From: Gongronella butleri
Taxonomy: Eukaryota > Mucoromycota > Mucoromycetes > Mucorales > Cunninghamellaceae
Direction: 5' to 3'
DNA: 64,000 bases
Assembly (NCBI GenBank): GCA_025201375.1
Contig: JAIWZP010000003.1
Location: 1,178,001-1,242,000 of the forward strand
Of this stretch, positions 34,853 to 46,987 are shown one piece after another. Position 1 is the stretch's first letter, and every line of letters starts with the position of its first letter. The translations under genes and the position numbers were made by a program. Under the pieces are notes generated by a model. It saw nothing but the letters and a program-made list of their open reading frames with translations, made no database searches and was not told the DNA's origin.

Positions 34853-36332
34853 ATGCCGTTTACTATCCAGCCTCTGAAAAGCGCGCAACCTGGCGTCGAT
34901 TTTGGCGTTTCTATCTCGGACTTGGACTTGGAGAATATGACCGGTAAGGACGAGGGCCGAGTGAGGACGCAAAAGAGGGTTAGGGGGGTGGGAGAGAGGT
35001 AGCAACACGAGTGAAAAAAAAAAGATGGCACGGCTGGATGATGAGATGGGTGGGATGGAGAGGCATGGGGCTCATCTGTCTATTTTTTTTTCACGTCGCT
35101 TAGATGCCGATTTTAAGCAATTGGAAGAAGCAGTGTACACGCATCAAGTGGTGGTTGTGCATAATCAAGGCCATGTGCAGCCCGAGACGCAATACAAGTT
35201 GACCAAGGCGTTTGAGCCCGAAGTGGACACGTATGGTCACGGCGCTCAGCACCGTGCCGAGCAATCGGTGATTGCGCGTGACCTTTCGCCGTTGCCAGCT
35301 GTGCCGCAGGTGCAATTGCTTGGACACGGCGTGGTGCGCAATCACTATGGCATTGAGGAGCGCAAGCTGACGCACCCGAGCCACCGCGTGTTTCACAAGA
35401 CCCCATTGACCCCCGAGGAAGAAGCACAGGATAAGACCCGTTTCTACCGATGGCACATGGACGCGGCCCTGTACAAGTTAAACCCACCCAAAGTGACCAC
35501 CCTGTTTGGCATCAAGAACCCCGAGCCCCGCCGTCAGACGCTCCAATACGATGACGGCTCAGGCGACACCCTCGACGTCCAATTGGGCACCACCGCGTGT
35601 AAGTCTGGCCACTTTTTTCTTTTTATTTTGGCCCACAATGCCCTTTATTTTTTCTCACGATGTTTTATTCTAGTCATCTCTGGCCAGCGCGCGTTTGAGA
35701 TTCTGCCACCTGAGATGAAGGAGCTTGCGTTCCGCACAAAGGTGAAATATGCTGCGCATCCGTATTTGTGGATTTCCAAAGCCCGTGCTCGTTCCACAGG
35801 CTTGGGCATGGTGTCGGAGGGCAAGGAATTGAAGCCCGAGGAGCTGCCACCCATTGACGAAAGCGCCATCAAAATCTACCCCATGGTAAAAAAAAAAAAA
35901 AAAAGAAAAAAAAAAGACGTCGCAAAAAGTGGCTCACCCTCCCTTTTTTTTTCTGATATTCTGTAGCTGTGGAAGAACCCTGTGACGAAAAAGATCCATC
36001 TTCAGGTGCATCCTGCTGCTGTGGAGGATCTGATCATTGATGGCAAGCCCATGGGCGACCTTGAAAAGGTGCGCGATCTGCTGTACAAGTTCCAGCGACC
36101 CGCAATCAGCCCCGAGAATGTGTACACGCACGAATGGCAGGACGGCGACTTTGTGCTCTTCCACAACCGCGGCGTGCTGCACTCGGTGGTCGGCTCGCTA
36201 AAGGACACGGACACGCGCATCTTCCATCAATGCAATCTGGCGTCGGCCGAGGATCCTATCCCTGTCACCGAAGAGGACTTTGCGCCTTACCGCACTGATG
36301 CCGACGTCAGTGCGACCGCCATCAAGGTGTAA
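34853..36332 (+). CDS. Alpha-ketoglutarate-dependent dioxygenase, TauD family, probably xanthine dioxygenase
   Basis: Four exons, join(34853..34943, 35104..35598, 35674..35885, 35967..36332), 387 residues. An Fe(II)/2-oxoglutarate oxygenase with the metal triad HxD in FYRWHMDAALY and a distal His in NRGVLHSVVG, plus the co-substrate Arg in TRIFHQCNLA. The phrases LGHGVVRNHYGIEE, PPKVTTLFGIKNPEPRRQT, YDDGSGDTLDVQLGTTAF, PPIDESAIKIYPMLWKNP and FQRPAISPENVYTHEW match what I remember of fungal XanA, which converts xanthine to uric acid, better than taurine or sulfonate dioxygenases. No signal peptide, so cytosolic. If XanA, it would serve purine use as nitrogen. Substrate assignment is from similarity only. 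It is convergent with PEN-2 (174 bp apart). Confidence 0.85.
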
Positions 36333-36506
36333 TTCCCCTCTCCCCCTTCTCCAATCTTGCTTTTACTTTGATTTTCTCTGTGTATTTTACTTTTTTTCTC
36401 AGATTCCATTCTAAAAATGGGCCAAAAGTGCCCCCAAATGACCAGCAAAATGGGGACGAGAGTGAGGGTATCGGGTATGGTCTCAATTGGCCTTAGGACA
36501 TGAGTG

Positions 36507-36866
36507 TCAGGAGCCTTTGGGGATTACTACGGTGATTTTATCGCCAATGGCGCCCCATTCCGTGCGGCGATTGACGTAGAGAGCGTACCAAGTGGTGAGG
36601 GCGATGAACCAGAGCACGCAGCCAGCGAGCGACATGTAAATATCTATAAAAAATGGGGATGGGCGGGTCAATTCAGCGAATTGGGTGCAAAAAGACGGCA
36701 ACATACACTGTTTGAGCTGTTTGGGCGCCGTGGGACGATGGGCTTGGCGGAAAAAGTAGATGAAATTGACGAGCCAGAGGAACGGCAAGAATAGTAGGCC
36801 GCCGTAAAACATCTTTTTGCTTATGCCTATCATCTCCTCAAAGGAGAGCTTGTCAAGTTTGGGCAT
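36507..36866 (-). CDS. PEN2: Gamma-secretase subunit PEN-2
   Basis: Two exons, complement(36507..36643, 36707..36866), 98 residues, the same size as animal PEN-2 (101). It begins MPKLDKLSFEEMIGISKKMF, then GGLLFLPFLWLVNFIYFFRQ (human GGFAFLPFLWLVNIFWFFRE), a second membrane stretch SLAGCVLWFIALTTWYALY, and the conserved end RRTEWGAIGDKITVVIPKGS (human RPRWGALGDYLSFTIPLGTP). Splicing gives LKQ-Y-IYMSL in place of stop-prone intron sequence. PEN-2 binds presenilin and triggers its maturation in the four-subunit intramembrane protease. Presenilin, nicastrin and APH-1 are not in this window. It shares a 187 bp divergent promoter region with DOP1. Confidence 0.92.
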   Translation of the reverse strand: MPKLDKLSFEEMIGISKKMFYGGLLFLPFLWLVNFIYFFRQAHRPTAPKQLKQCMLPSFCTQFAELTRPSPFFIDIYMSLAGCVLWFIALTTWYALYVNRRTEWGAIGDKITVVIPKGS

Positions 36867-37053
36867 AAGAACAGCAAAAAAGAAGAAAAAAGGACAAATT
36901 GAAAGAAGAAGAAAAAAAAGGGCAAGCTTTGAATTGCAGCAGAACACGTTGCTTCCTTTTTTGGGCGCTCCTTTTTTTTTTTTTCTTTTTTTTTTTTTAA
37001 TTCGCTTTTCTTTTTCACTCTTTTACTACCTCGTCATCCTTGGCTGCACTGAA

Positions 37054-40000
37054 ATGTCAGACAAGGAGCAGCAGGCCGACCCGCGCTATCGCAAGTACGT
37101 GCAGCTGATTGAGCGCAACCTGCAGTCGTTTGACGCCGTGAATGAATGGGCAGACATCATCTCGTTCCTTGGGCGTCTTCTCAAAGTAAGGGAGGGGGTG
37201 TCCTCGAGTCTTTTTTTCGCCTTGCTTGTTGCTCATTCGGCTCCGTTCCTCGCTCCTCTTTTCATAGTCATTTCAAGCATACCCTCAATTTAGCGCGATC
37301 CCGCATAAGCACATTGTGGCCAAGCGGCTTGCACAATGCCTAAATCCGGGCTTTCCAGCGGGCGTGCACCAAAAGACGCTGGACGTGTATGCCTACCTGT
37401 TTGACACTATGGGCGTAAGGGGTGCTTTTTTTTTTTTTTTTGCCGTCGTGATAGCCGTCCGCTCATTTTTCCACATTTTTTTTCTTTTTTATAGACGGAT
37501 GGTCTTGCAAGCGATTTGTCACTATGGTCCATAGGTCTTTTTCCTTTTGTACAATATGCCGCCACGCACGTCAAGGTAAAAAAAAGAAAAGGGCAATGTG
37601 ACACGTACCAAAACACCTGACACGCTCATGCTTTCCCCCTTTTTCTGTCTTTTTTTTTTTTTTTTTTGCCGCGTTTTCTGCTTTTTTCCCTCAAAAGCCA
37701 CAATTGCTCAACATCTTTGAGCGCTATTATTACCCATTGGGATCGCAATTAAGACCTGCGGTGCGCGGCCTGATCATTGCATTGTTGCCTGCATTGGAGG
37801 AGGAGGGAAGCGACGCGTTTGATCGTGTGGTGGCGATGCTGGATCGGCTCATGAACACGGTCGAGGCATCGTTTTTCTACGCGTGCTTTTGGTTGGTGAT
37901 GATCAACGACGGCAATCTGCGCGCGCCGGCGCTCAATTACCTGCTGCGCCGCCTGCCCAAGATCACCAACAAGGAAGATGTCGCGCTTGTCATCGGCGGA
38001 CCGGAAAACGTGGGGCTCATGGTCCGTGCCTTTGCTGCCACGCTTGCAGACACCCAGCTCCTCGTCCAGCGCGGCATGCTCGAGCTCTTGGTCCAGAATT
38101 ACGCGCTGAAACACAGGTAAATAGACAAAAAAGGACGCGTATTTTTTCTGTTTTGCTTGCTGACGCGTTTTTTTTTAATTTTTTTTATAGAACGCTTGGT
38201 CACGACGACCTGATCACACTCACGCAGGCGGCACTGTCGATTGTGTTGCGCAGGGACATGTCGCTCAACCGGCGGCTGTATGCGTGGCTGCTCGGCGGCG
38301 ACGCGGGGTCACAAGCACAATTGGCGTATTTTCATCAATTTGCCGAGCCGGCGTCGATCCAGGCGATGCGCGACCTGTTTTACGCGACGCACACGCAGCA
38401 ATGGGCAGACATGGACAAGGACGATCACGCCAATTGGGCCGCGACCGTCCAAGCTGCACAGAAACCATACAAAGTGCTAATTTCGTTGATGGACAAGTGG
38501 GAGCTTGGCCAGCCGATTGTCCACAACATCTTCATCGACGCGCTGCGCAGCTTGTACGACAATGCCAAGCACGGGCTGCCCGAACAGGAGATCTTGCAGA
38601 CGGCCAACATGTGGATGGAGATTGTCGAGCCGTACATGATCTGGCGCAAGCTATTTGGCGTGCTGCAAGACGCGTATCCGTCCGAGCAAAAGACCCTGGA
38701 CAAGAGTCGCGACCAGCTGGACCTTGTGGACTATGCATTGCACGCGTTTAAATTGACAGATGAGGACATCAAACAGATGCATTTGCCCTTGGTGGCCACC
38801 GCCATGGCCCAATCGCTCCAGGTAAAATTGAAATGGGGAAAAAGATGAAAAAAAAACTCAATTTGAGTTTCCCCTTTTTTTTTTTTTGTGTGTGTGTGTG
38901 TGAAAATCATAGGTCGCGCTGGGCACGTCCGATTTCAAGTCAACCTTGAGCCACACAACGCAATATTTGGACATTTTATTGCACATTTTGCAGCAATTGC
39001 CTGAATCGGTCTATTTGGAGCGGCAGCGCAAGGCGTCCGTGGACGACGCGTCGACGGTGCACGCGCCAGAGTTTGAATTCCGCGACGCGGACGACGCGAT
39101 TGCATATGCGCGGCATTATTATATGATTTCCGATGACGATACGACAAAAGACGGCGCAACAAGGTCGACACACGATGACGATGGTGATTTGACGAGCCAA
39201 TCCCAACCTTCTGCGGCTCTTGTGGACACAGAGTTGCCTGCGTGGATGAATGTGGCCGCGCGGCCATCGTACAGCGCTGTCCGCGGCCATGTGCTCAAGC
39301 GCGCGCTCACTCGCAGCCTCATCCGGTTCATTTCGGCCTTTGTCCATGAACATCTGTCTCCCAAGGCATCCACGGTTGTCAATGGCATGCATGCGCTGCG
39401 CATTCACGCGACAGCACCCCCACCACCACTCGAAAAGATCTTGCACGATAGCTGCGCGGTGCTGTTGCTCGTGACGCGCCATTGGACCGACAGCGATCAC
39501 CAAAAAGACCACGAAAAGGCCGATCATGACTTTTTACAACCGCTCAAAAGGGAGCTTGCCGACACTTTGCTCATTTGTTGCCAAAGTGAGGATTTTGGCG
39601 TCGTGGACACGGCATTGACCGTGCTTTCGCAGCTGATCAAGCGGCATCATTTTCTCGACAGCAACACGCTCAAGGACCAGGCTCTCGTCAAGCGCGTCAT
39701 GGACCGATTGTGGTCGTTTTTGAGCCCGTCGAGCCAATTGCTGCACATGCGCACGACAGAGCTCATTTGGTTGGTGACGGACATGGCGACGGCGCACCAC
39801 GTGGAGGCGATGATGGCGCGGTACCTCAAGGTGGCGGACGACGCGGCGCGATTGGACAATTACGAGCGATTTGGCGTGTTTTGGGAGCTGTCGGAGAACA
39901 TGGTGCAGGCGGCCAACATTTTCACGCGGCCCATGTTCATCATGCTCGATTTGCTGCGCGAAGGCGCGAGTCCATTAGACCGGCGTGCCGGCGAGTCGTG

Positions 40001-40349
40001 GATCCGTTGCCATTTGAAGAGCTATGCGCGTCTCCTGCAGCCCTTCATGACCACCTTGCTCAGCGCACACATCCTGCGGCGCCACGCAGAAAAGCACATC
40101 CCCTACGTATACCAGCAGCTGTACCCGGCCCCTGCGGCCCACCCAGAACAGCAACAGGCCGTCCATGTCGCCTATTTTGTCTATCTACGCTCCTTTGACA
40201 TGGATATCGTCGATTATTTGCTCACCACCTTGGCCACGCTCATCCGTTACGGTGGCATGGGCGTCCTCAAAGCGTGCAAGAACTATGCCGTCGGCGCCGC
40301 AAGCCAAATGGCCAATTTGATCGAGCAGAGCCTTGGCATCTCCATTCAA

Positions 40350-40397
<48 letters not shown>

Positions 40398-43300
40398 AAA
40401 AAATGGAAAAAAAAAATTAGAAGCTTCATTGACGCCTGCAATGTAGACCATCCGCATCTCAGCTTCCTCGAGCTGCTCGTGCATATTGGCATCCGGTAAC
40501 CATCTATTGGGGGGAGAGAGATAAAAAAAAAAAAAAACGAAAAAAAAGAAGAAAAAAAAAAGCATGCTCATGCACTCTTTTTTTAGGTTTATCGAGTCCG
40601 AGCCGTGTGACAAGCTAGTGAAAAAGATGATCAAGCCTGTGCGTCAGATTCAATTGCATGCATGCGACCTGCTGTACCTGATTATTTCCAAGTTGGACCA
40701 TGTCGATATGCACATCACGAGTTTAATTCAGCATTGCGCTCTTTCAAAGTTGCTGTTCTGCATTGCTTCGGGCGATTTGGACATCCAGCAGCGACTTTTG
40801 CATCTTGCGCAAGCGTCCATGGCCATCACCGCGGCACAGGCCGTAGCAGCACCGGCGGCAGCGTCGACGGCGGCCAAAACCAGTAGCAAGCGACGCTCGT
40901 CCATCACGTACGGGCCAGATGGCGCGGCATCGTCGCCGTCGTCACCCACAGCAACGTCGACAAGGGACACACAGCAAGCAGCGGTGCAATTGGCGCACGA
41001 CACGTGCAATTTGTACCTGAAATGCGTGACGGACGCGTTCCACACGCCTTCAAATCGCGGTCTATTGCCGCATTGGATGGACTTCGTGCTCGTGACATTG
41101 CCACATGTGCGCCAGGCATTCCGCCAGGTCATGCTGCCGTTGCTGGCCGCGTTGTGTGAGCAAATCCACCTTTGCAACGAAACCGTGCGCCTTTTGATGC
41201 ACGGCGGCATTGTCGCGTCAACGTCAAGCACGCCCGCGGCGCTCTGGCACCATCAAAAACAACAGCAGACGCGTCCATTGCAACTTCTTCATGGCTCGCA
41301 AGAAACATTGCCGCTCATCCAGGAGCATGGTGCCGTGCTTGGCGGGCCGGAAAACGATATTTTGATTTTTCTCAATGGGCTCGAGAAATTGTTAATGGTC
41401 AGTCTGCTCGACCGTGGCGTCTCGGACCAGTGGCAAGGCACACATACCAAGAACAAGCAACTTCCGCTGCTGTTGCCGCGCATTGATGACCAAGTCGAGC
41501 TGTTTGGTCTTGTCCAATGGCTCCAGCTCCATTACGACCTGCCATCCGACCATCTACACTACACACACCCGCGCCAAATCATCCTGCTCCACTTGCCATT
41601 GCTGCTGCACATCCTGCTCGACGTTTGGCGCGTGTTTCGCCAGCCACATTGGTCCAATGCCACTGTGCGCGTCCTCGGCCAGGCAAAAAAGGGCGCCGTA
41701 TGGACGTCTTTTGCCTTTGCCGCCGACCGCGTCAAGGCACGCCTCGAGGCTACCTTTGAATTCCTGTACAAGCATCATCCCGTCGATGTCATTGAGGCCT
41801 TTTGCGAGATTTTCTTCATTGAGAATCCCGTGGCACTGGAATACGAGGTAAAAAAAAAAAAAATTGGAGATAGAGAGAGAGACTGGGAGAGTAGGGAGTG
41901 GGAGCGAGAGTTAGAGAGAAAAGATAGAGAGAGAAAAAAAAGAGTAAAAAAGTAAAAAAAAAAAAAGTAAAAAAAAGTAAAAAAAGTAAAAAAAAAATAA
42001 AAAAGAAACTCGGCCTTACATCGCGTCTCGTTGCGTTCAATTCGTGTCAAAAGCTCATTTTTTCTTATTTTATCATAGGCGCCTTCCAATGCTTATGAAT
42101 TGTACGTGATGGAAATTCTTACGGCCATTCCTACAAGTACATCGCAGCAAGTGCTGGCAATGCTGCTCGATTGTGTGCGTCAGCGCAGCCCAGGCATTCA
42201 GCACAGGCGGCGCACCATCATCCGTCAAGGCAAATTGTAAGTGTGGCGCGCGTCTTTTTATTATTCCCCCCATGCAAATGTCTCAATGGCTTCCCCTTCC
42301 CCATTTTATAGAACGGATACAGCGCTGCTTCGATTTGCCGAGATTTATTGCCAAGAGCTGATCAAAAAAGAGACGCTTGCCTCGCTGTGGCCGCTGATCC
42401 ATCCATTTGCCAAGGAATATCTGTCGCAAGCTTCATCGAGCAAGCAAATACTGCCTGGTTTGCTGCGATTCCTGACGACGGCGCTTACGAGCTTCATGGA
42501 GGTGTCGGAGGACAAGAAAACACGCAAGGACGCGGTCGATTTGTACCAACGATTTGTGGATTATGGCATTTTGCTTGCTGGTCGGGCGTTTGATCAAGGC
42601 TTGTGGTTGCGGCGGACGGCACTGTACGACGACAATGACGACAATGCCGCGTCATCGGCTCACACATCGCCATACGCGACGCCGCTTGCGAGTTCGTCGT
42701 CCACAACCACGCATCATGCGAATACGGGAGCTCACACGTCTTCTGCTGGGGCCAATGCGTCCTCAGGCACCGTGCTGCATCACCCTGCGGCCGCCAATGC
42801 GGCTCTCAGCCAGGATATGGCGTCGTCGCCCGGCGCGTCGTCGCTTTCGTCCAATGCATCGGCGTCTGCTGCGTCGACCGTACTCGCATCGGCCACGGCC
42901 ATGGTCACGGCCACTTTGGAGGGATCCCTCATGCCATTGTTTGGCTACACGGGTGGTGCGCCGGTCATGGCCGATCAGCCATTAACAAAAGACGCGGTCG
43001 CGTCGCCCAAACCCTATCGCGCGCCAATTTTGATGCAAAACACGCAAAATGCGCCAATTCCATTGGACGCTGACCACGTGACGGCCATGTCCATGGACAT
43101 GTTTTATCCAAGGAATTTGACCTTGACGCAGGTGCCGGAACTCGAGCGATTGGCCACGTGGAAAGCCAAGGAGGAATTCATGATTTTACACCTCAATCAC
43201 TATTTGGCCGACAAAATCCTGCCTCACATCCGCGTATTGTTGGGTGGTGAGCAAGATCGCGTCAATGCGGTTCTTGCGAACCTCGTTTACTATGTGATAG

Positions 43301-44904
43301 GGCCGACATTGCGTTCGCGCCAGGCATCCATGCTCGCATCGCCCGCAAATACCTTTCGTTTTGGCCGCAGCAATCTCCATGGTCCGTCTTTGGTGCTCGA
43401 CCAGGTCGTTGCCATGGCTCGCATGCCATTTACCTACAAGACGTGGCGCAAGGACATCTGGGACGCGTTCAATGACGGCAAATTCTTCCAAATGACGACG
43501 GCCAATGCGGAAAAGTGGAGCCATATTCTCACCACCGTGTTTTCCGTTGAAAAGGAACGCTTTGCCGAGCTGCTGAGCAAAATCAACACGGCGGCCCTTG
43601 CTGGAAGTGCGGCATTCCCGTTCACATCGAGTAATCGCGATCATGACACGCATCAACGCGCCATGTACATGCGGCGCCTGTCGTTCCTCCTGTTTGCCGC
43701 CCAGACCGACCAGTACGTCACTCAATTGCCACTCATCCAGGAGAAATTGGTCGATCTGCTCAAGCTGGATCATGCCGAGGCCATCCACAGCGAGATTTAT
43801 CTCTGTTTACGCGTCATTCTTCTACGATTCTCACAAAAGCACCTCGTCAACTTTTGGCCGGTCCTTGTGTCCGAATTGGTAAGCCCAAAGAAAGAAAAAA
43901 AAAGGTGGCCATTGGGTAGAGGGAGGGGAGAGAAAAAAAAAAACAAGGAGGCTTTGCAAATGCCGAGGAACGAATTGACATGCACAACATGCATGCATGC
44001 ATGTCGTTCATTTGCTGCTTTCTTTATATTGGTGGGTTGATCTCATGCGTGTGTATGGGAAGCAAGGCATGGTACACGGGTTCTGTACATGAAATGGCAA
44101 AAAAACAAAAAAAGCGGAAAAAAAATTAAAGAAAAGAGACAATTGGCCACCCAATGGATTGGGGAGCGCGTCGGCTGGCGCGGCCGGGTAACCGCGTGTG
44201 CGCACGCGCCAAGAGTGGGTGGTGCAAAAGGGCGTGAGAGTCGCGGAGGAGGAGGGGGCTTGGTGAATGGCTGATCCATGCGTGCGAATCAGAAAAAAAA
44301 AAAACCTCATGACAGGCGCGTCACTCATGATCGCCATTCCTTCTAGATGCGCTTGTTCTCTTTTTATTTGGCATCCACCTTCCAAGACAGACCTCACGAG
44401 GCGCAGATTGCCCTTGCGGGCTGCAAATTCCTTGATTTGCTCTGTACCTTGGAAATGGACTCCTTCCAAGTGTAGGCTTTTTCTCCCCCGCCTCCCCCTC
44501 TTTTTTTTTTTTTTGTTTGTGTGACGACGTGGCGATCTTGACGACTGATGATGTCTCTTTCTAGGTACCAATGGATGTTTATTTGCGACACGGTGGATGT
44601 GTTGATCAAGCAACACGGCGATGCAGGCCATGCATCCATGACGGAGCAATTGGACGCCAAGCTCGCGTCGGAAGACCGCGGCGGCGCCGTGGCCACATTG
44701 CAAGGTGACACGGTCGTGGCACCGTGCCTTTTCGCTAAGCGGCGGCCCATGCTCACCATGCCGTCCATTAGCTCCATCCAACAATTACGCGTTTTTGTCA
44801 GCAGTGTCAGCGTCAATGCGTACAATGCCTCCTACATGCTCTGCAAACCCGATATCCCCTTCATTGAAGACCTTTTACTGCAAGACCTACTAGATGTCGA
44901 TTGA
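37054..44904 (+). CDS. DOP1: DOP1/Dopey-family endosome-Golgi trafficking protein
   Basis: Twelve exons, join(37054..37185, 37268..37414, 37495..37575, 37698..38116, 38191..38821, 38913..40350, 40447..40495, 40587..41847, 42079..42236, 42312..43878, 44347..44471, 44565..44904), about 2115 residues. The N-terminus is the conserved Dopey domain: YRKYVQLIERNLQSFDAVNEWADI, SAIPHKHIVAKRLAQCLNPG, VHQKTLDVYAYLFDTMG, LSLWSIGLFPFVQYAATHVK. The middle is helical with Ala/Ser/Thr-rich inserts (residues encoded at 40820-40980 and 42640-42910). The end carries the family's leucine-rich C-terminal segment. Dop1 forms a complex with Mon2 (and Neo1 flippase) on Golgi and endosome membranes. Yeast Dop1 is about 1700 and human about 2300-2470 residues. 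Exon 7 acceptor is set at TGTAG (40446) because the earlier TTAG puts a stop in frame. The 468 bp intron 10 is far longer than the rest. Confidence 0.93.
40353..40394 (+). repeat. Poly-A tract of 42 bases at a 5' splice site
   Basis: The run starts directly after the GT donor of DOP1 intron 6, so the intron begins GT followed by 42 A. Confidence 0.9.
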
Positions 44905-46605
44905 AATTTCATCATAAATAGAGCGACAGCCCCTCTTTTTTTTTTTTTTTTTTTTTGCTTCGGCGGCTGGGATTTGCCGTGTTTGTTTTGGCAACCTCTT
45001 TGGTGTCACTTGAAATTTTTTTTTTTGCTACGCCTCGCGCGGCGGCATCACCCATTGCGTCGTTTCCGCACACACAAAAAAAAAAACACAAAATAAAAAA
45101 AAGAGGCACCCAAGCACTGCAAGCACCGACCAGGAACCTAATCGATGTGGGAATTGGCCACTCTGGATGAGCGACGGATTTGGCACCACCGTGGAGAACT
45201 TGTGGGTGACACGATGGAGGCGCATTGACAATGAGATGATGAGTGAAAGTTGTCGTCACATTGTTGAAAATGGCAATTCCCTCTCTGAGGAAGCGCGAGG
45301 TTGGGGGGGGGGACGTGGTCACGGAGCCACGGATCGCACGTCAATGTGGGGGGGGGGGACGAAAAAAAAAAGGGGCACACCTGCCATCTTTTTCTCGTTT
45401 TTACGATTGGACCCGCCCTGGGATTTCTGTTTGTGGCATGGTTCATCCTTTTTGTTGATTAGCACGCAGAACGCGCCGCGTCAGGGGGCCTCATAAACAA
45501 TCAGATTGGCTTTTTTGATAGCATGGGACGCCGATGTTCATTTTTTTTTTATTTTTCTGAAAATGATTAGTGTATCAATTGGCACTTTTTTTTTATCAGC
45601 CATTGCACCGCGTGGGCGGGCGGGAATGAGATGCGGGGGTGGAGAGACAAAGGTCCATCTCTACAAGCTGTCAGTCAGGTACAAGATTGACAAGAGATAC
45701 GTAAAAAAGCCATCCATCATGCTCATTTCCACCTGATTTGGGCCGAGGAACCATGGAATGGCACACCATTGGGCCCCTTTTATCCCCCCCCCGTCCTACT
45801 GGAAAAGGATCTGCAAGTGGTCCAAGATGACGAGCAGGCTCGAGGATAAAAAAAGGGAAATGAATTGGGGGGAACCCAAAAAAAGGGGGGTGACAAGGCC
45901 TAATCAAGAGAAAAAAAAAAAGTAGGCAAATGAGCAACATACACACTCTCACAGCATGGGCCGCGGCTCTCTCTATTTTTTTCTCTTTCTCTGACTCGCT
46001 CACATCCTTCAATCATCTTGCTGTCCAAGGTGTTTTGTTTATGCCAATCCTAAAATTGATTTGCTGGGTGATCCCATGCGATGCCCTTTTTGTGTCACTT
46101 GCGTGGCGATTTTTGTTATTTATCTGAAATTGGGTGGTGCGCGTGTGCTGTGTGTGTGTGTGTATTTGTATGTGTGCCTTGGTTTGCTCCCCCATCCGAA
46201 CAATCGCCATTTGCTTGCAGTTGACAAAAAAAAAAAAAAAAAAAAAAAAACGAAAATCATCGAAAGGGCACTTTTTTTTTCGCCCCGTCAACACCCAATT
46301 TCATGCACCAATTGCAGCAATGGCAGCAAGATGGCCCTGTACATCATAATTACTAAACGAGATGGCCAAGGGCAGCAGCCTGTTTATGTATAAAGGGCGG
46401 GGTTTCCATTTTGACCATCAAAAAAAAAGAGAGTGTGCCTTGCCGCATTTTTTTTTTTTTTTTCACAGGACGGCACGCGGTGGGGGGGTCTGGGTGTGCC
46501 TTTTTTTGCTTTTTTTTTATGCAACCTGCAACAACCACACATGCTCCCCCCAAAAAAAGAACTAAAATTCACGTCTGATTGAAATCTCTTTGTTTTCCCT
46601 TTTAA
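44905..46605. other. Intergenic, no gene seen
   Basis: 1.7 kb of low-complexity DNA after DOP1, with many A/T runs (44934-44955, 46226-46249) and G runs (45303-45312, 45347-45358). No frame shows a domain. Probably contains upstream control sequence for the C2H2 gene, but I recognise no site. Confidence 0.5.
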
Positions 46606-46612
46606 TATATAA
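46606..46612 (+). promoter_or_regulatory. TATA-like box upstream of the C2H2 gene
   Basis: TATATAA followed by about 250 bp of almost pure pyrimidine (CTCT/TTTT), a typical fungal transcription start region. Confidence 0.4.
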
Positions 46613-46869
46613 CGGCTCTCATCGTCTCTCTTTTCAACCTCTCTCTTTTTTCTCTTTTTTTTTTATTCTCTTTGTGCTTCTCTTACAACCCTTTCTCTCT
46701 CTCTTTTTTACTTTTTTTGCCTTTTCACTCTTTTTTTACCACTTGTCTGCGCGACTTTTATTTGGTCTTTTTCTTTTATCGATCCTATTGAACACGCGCC
46801 ATCCTCTCTTGTCTGTCTCTTTGATCCCCATCTTTTTTTTTTTTTATCAAGCAAGCGTCCCTCAATTTG

Positions 46870-46975
46870 TGAGTAAAAAAAAAAAAAAAAAAAAAAAAAA
46901 TTAAAAAAAAGGCAGTGAATCATATGCAATGCAACCGGTGGATGGGCCGATTCCTGATAGATTTTTTTTAAAATA
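46870..46975 (+). other. Likely 5' UTR intron of the C2H2 gene
   Basis: A strong donor GTGAGTAAAAA at 46870 and an acceptor TTTAAAATAG ending at 46975, 12 bp before the start codon, define a 106 bp intron like the others in the window. Confidence 0.5.
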
Positions 46976-46987
46976 GTCCAAACCAGA

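Noticed and set aside
40397..40446. Alternative DOP1 exon 7 acceptor at TTAG before AAGCTTCATT
   Set aside because: From the G left by exon 6 it reads into an in-frame TAG after eight codons; the TGTAG acceptor keeps the frame and the conserved sequence.
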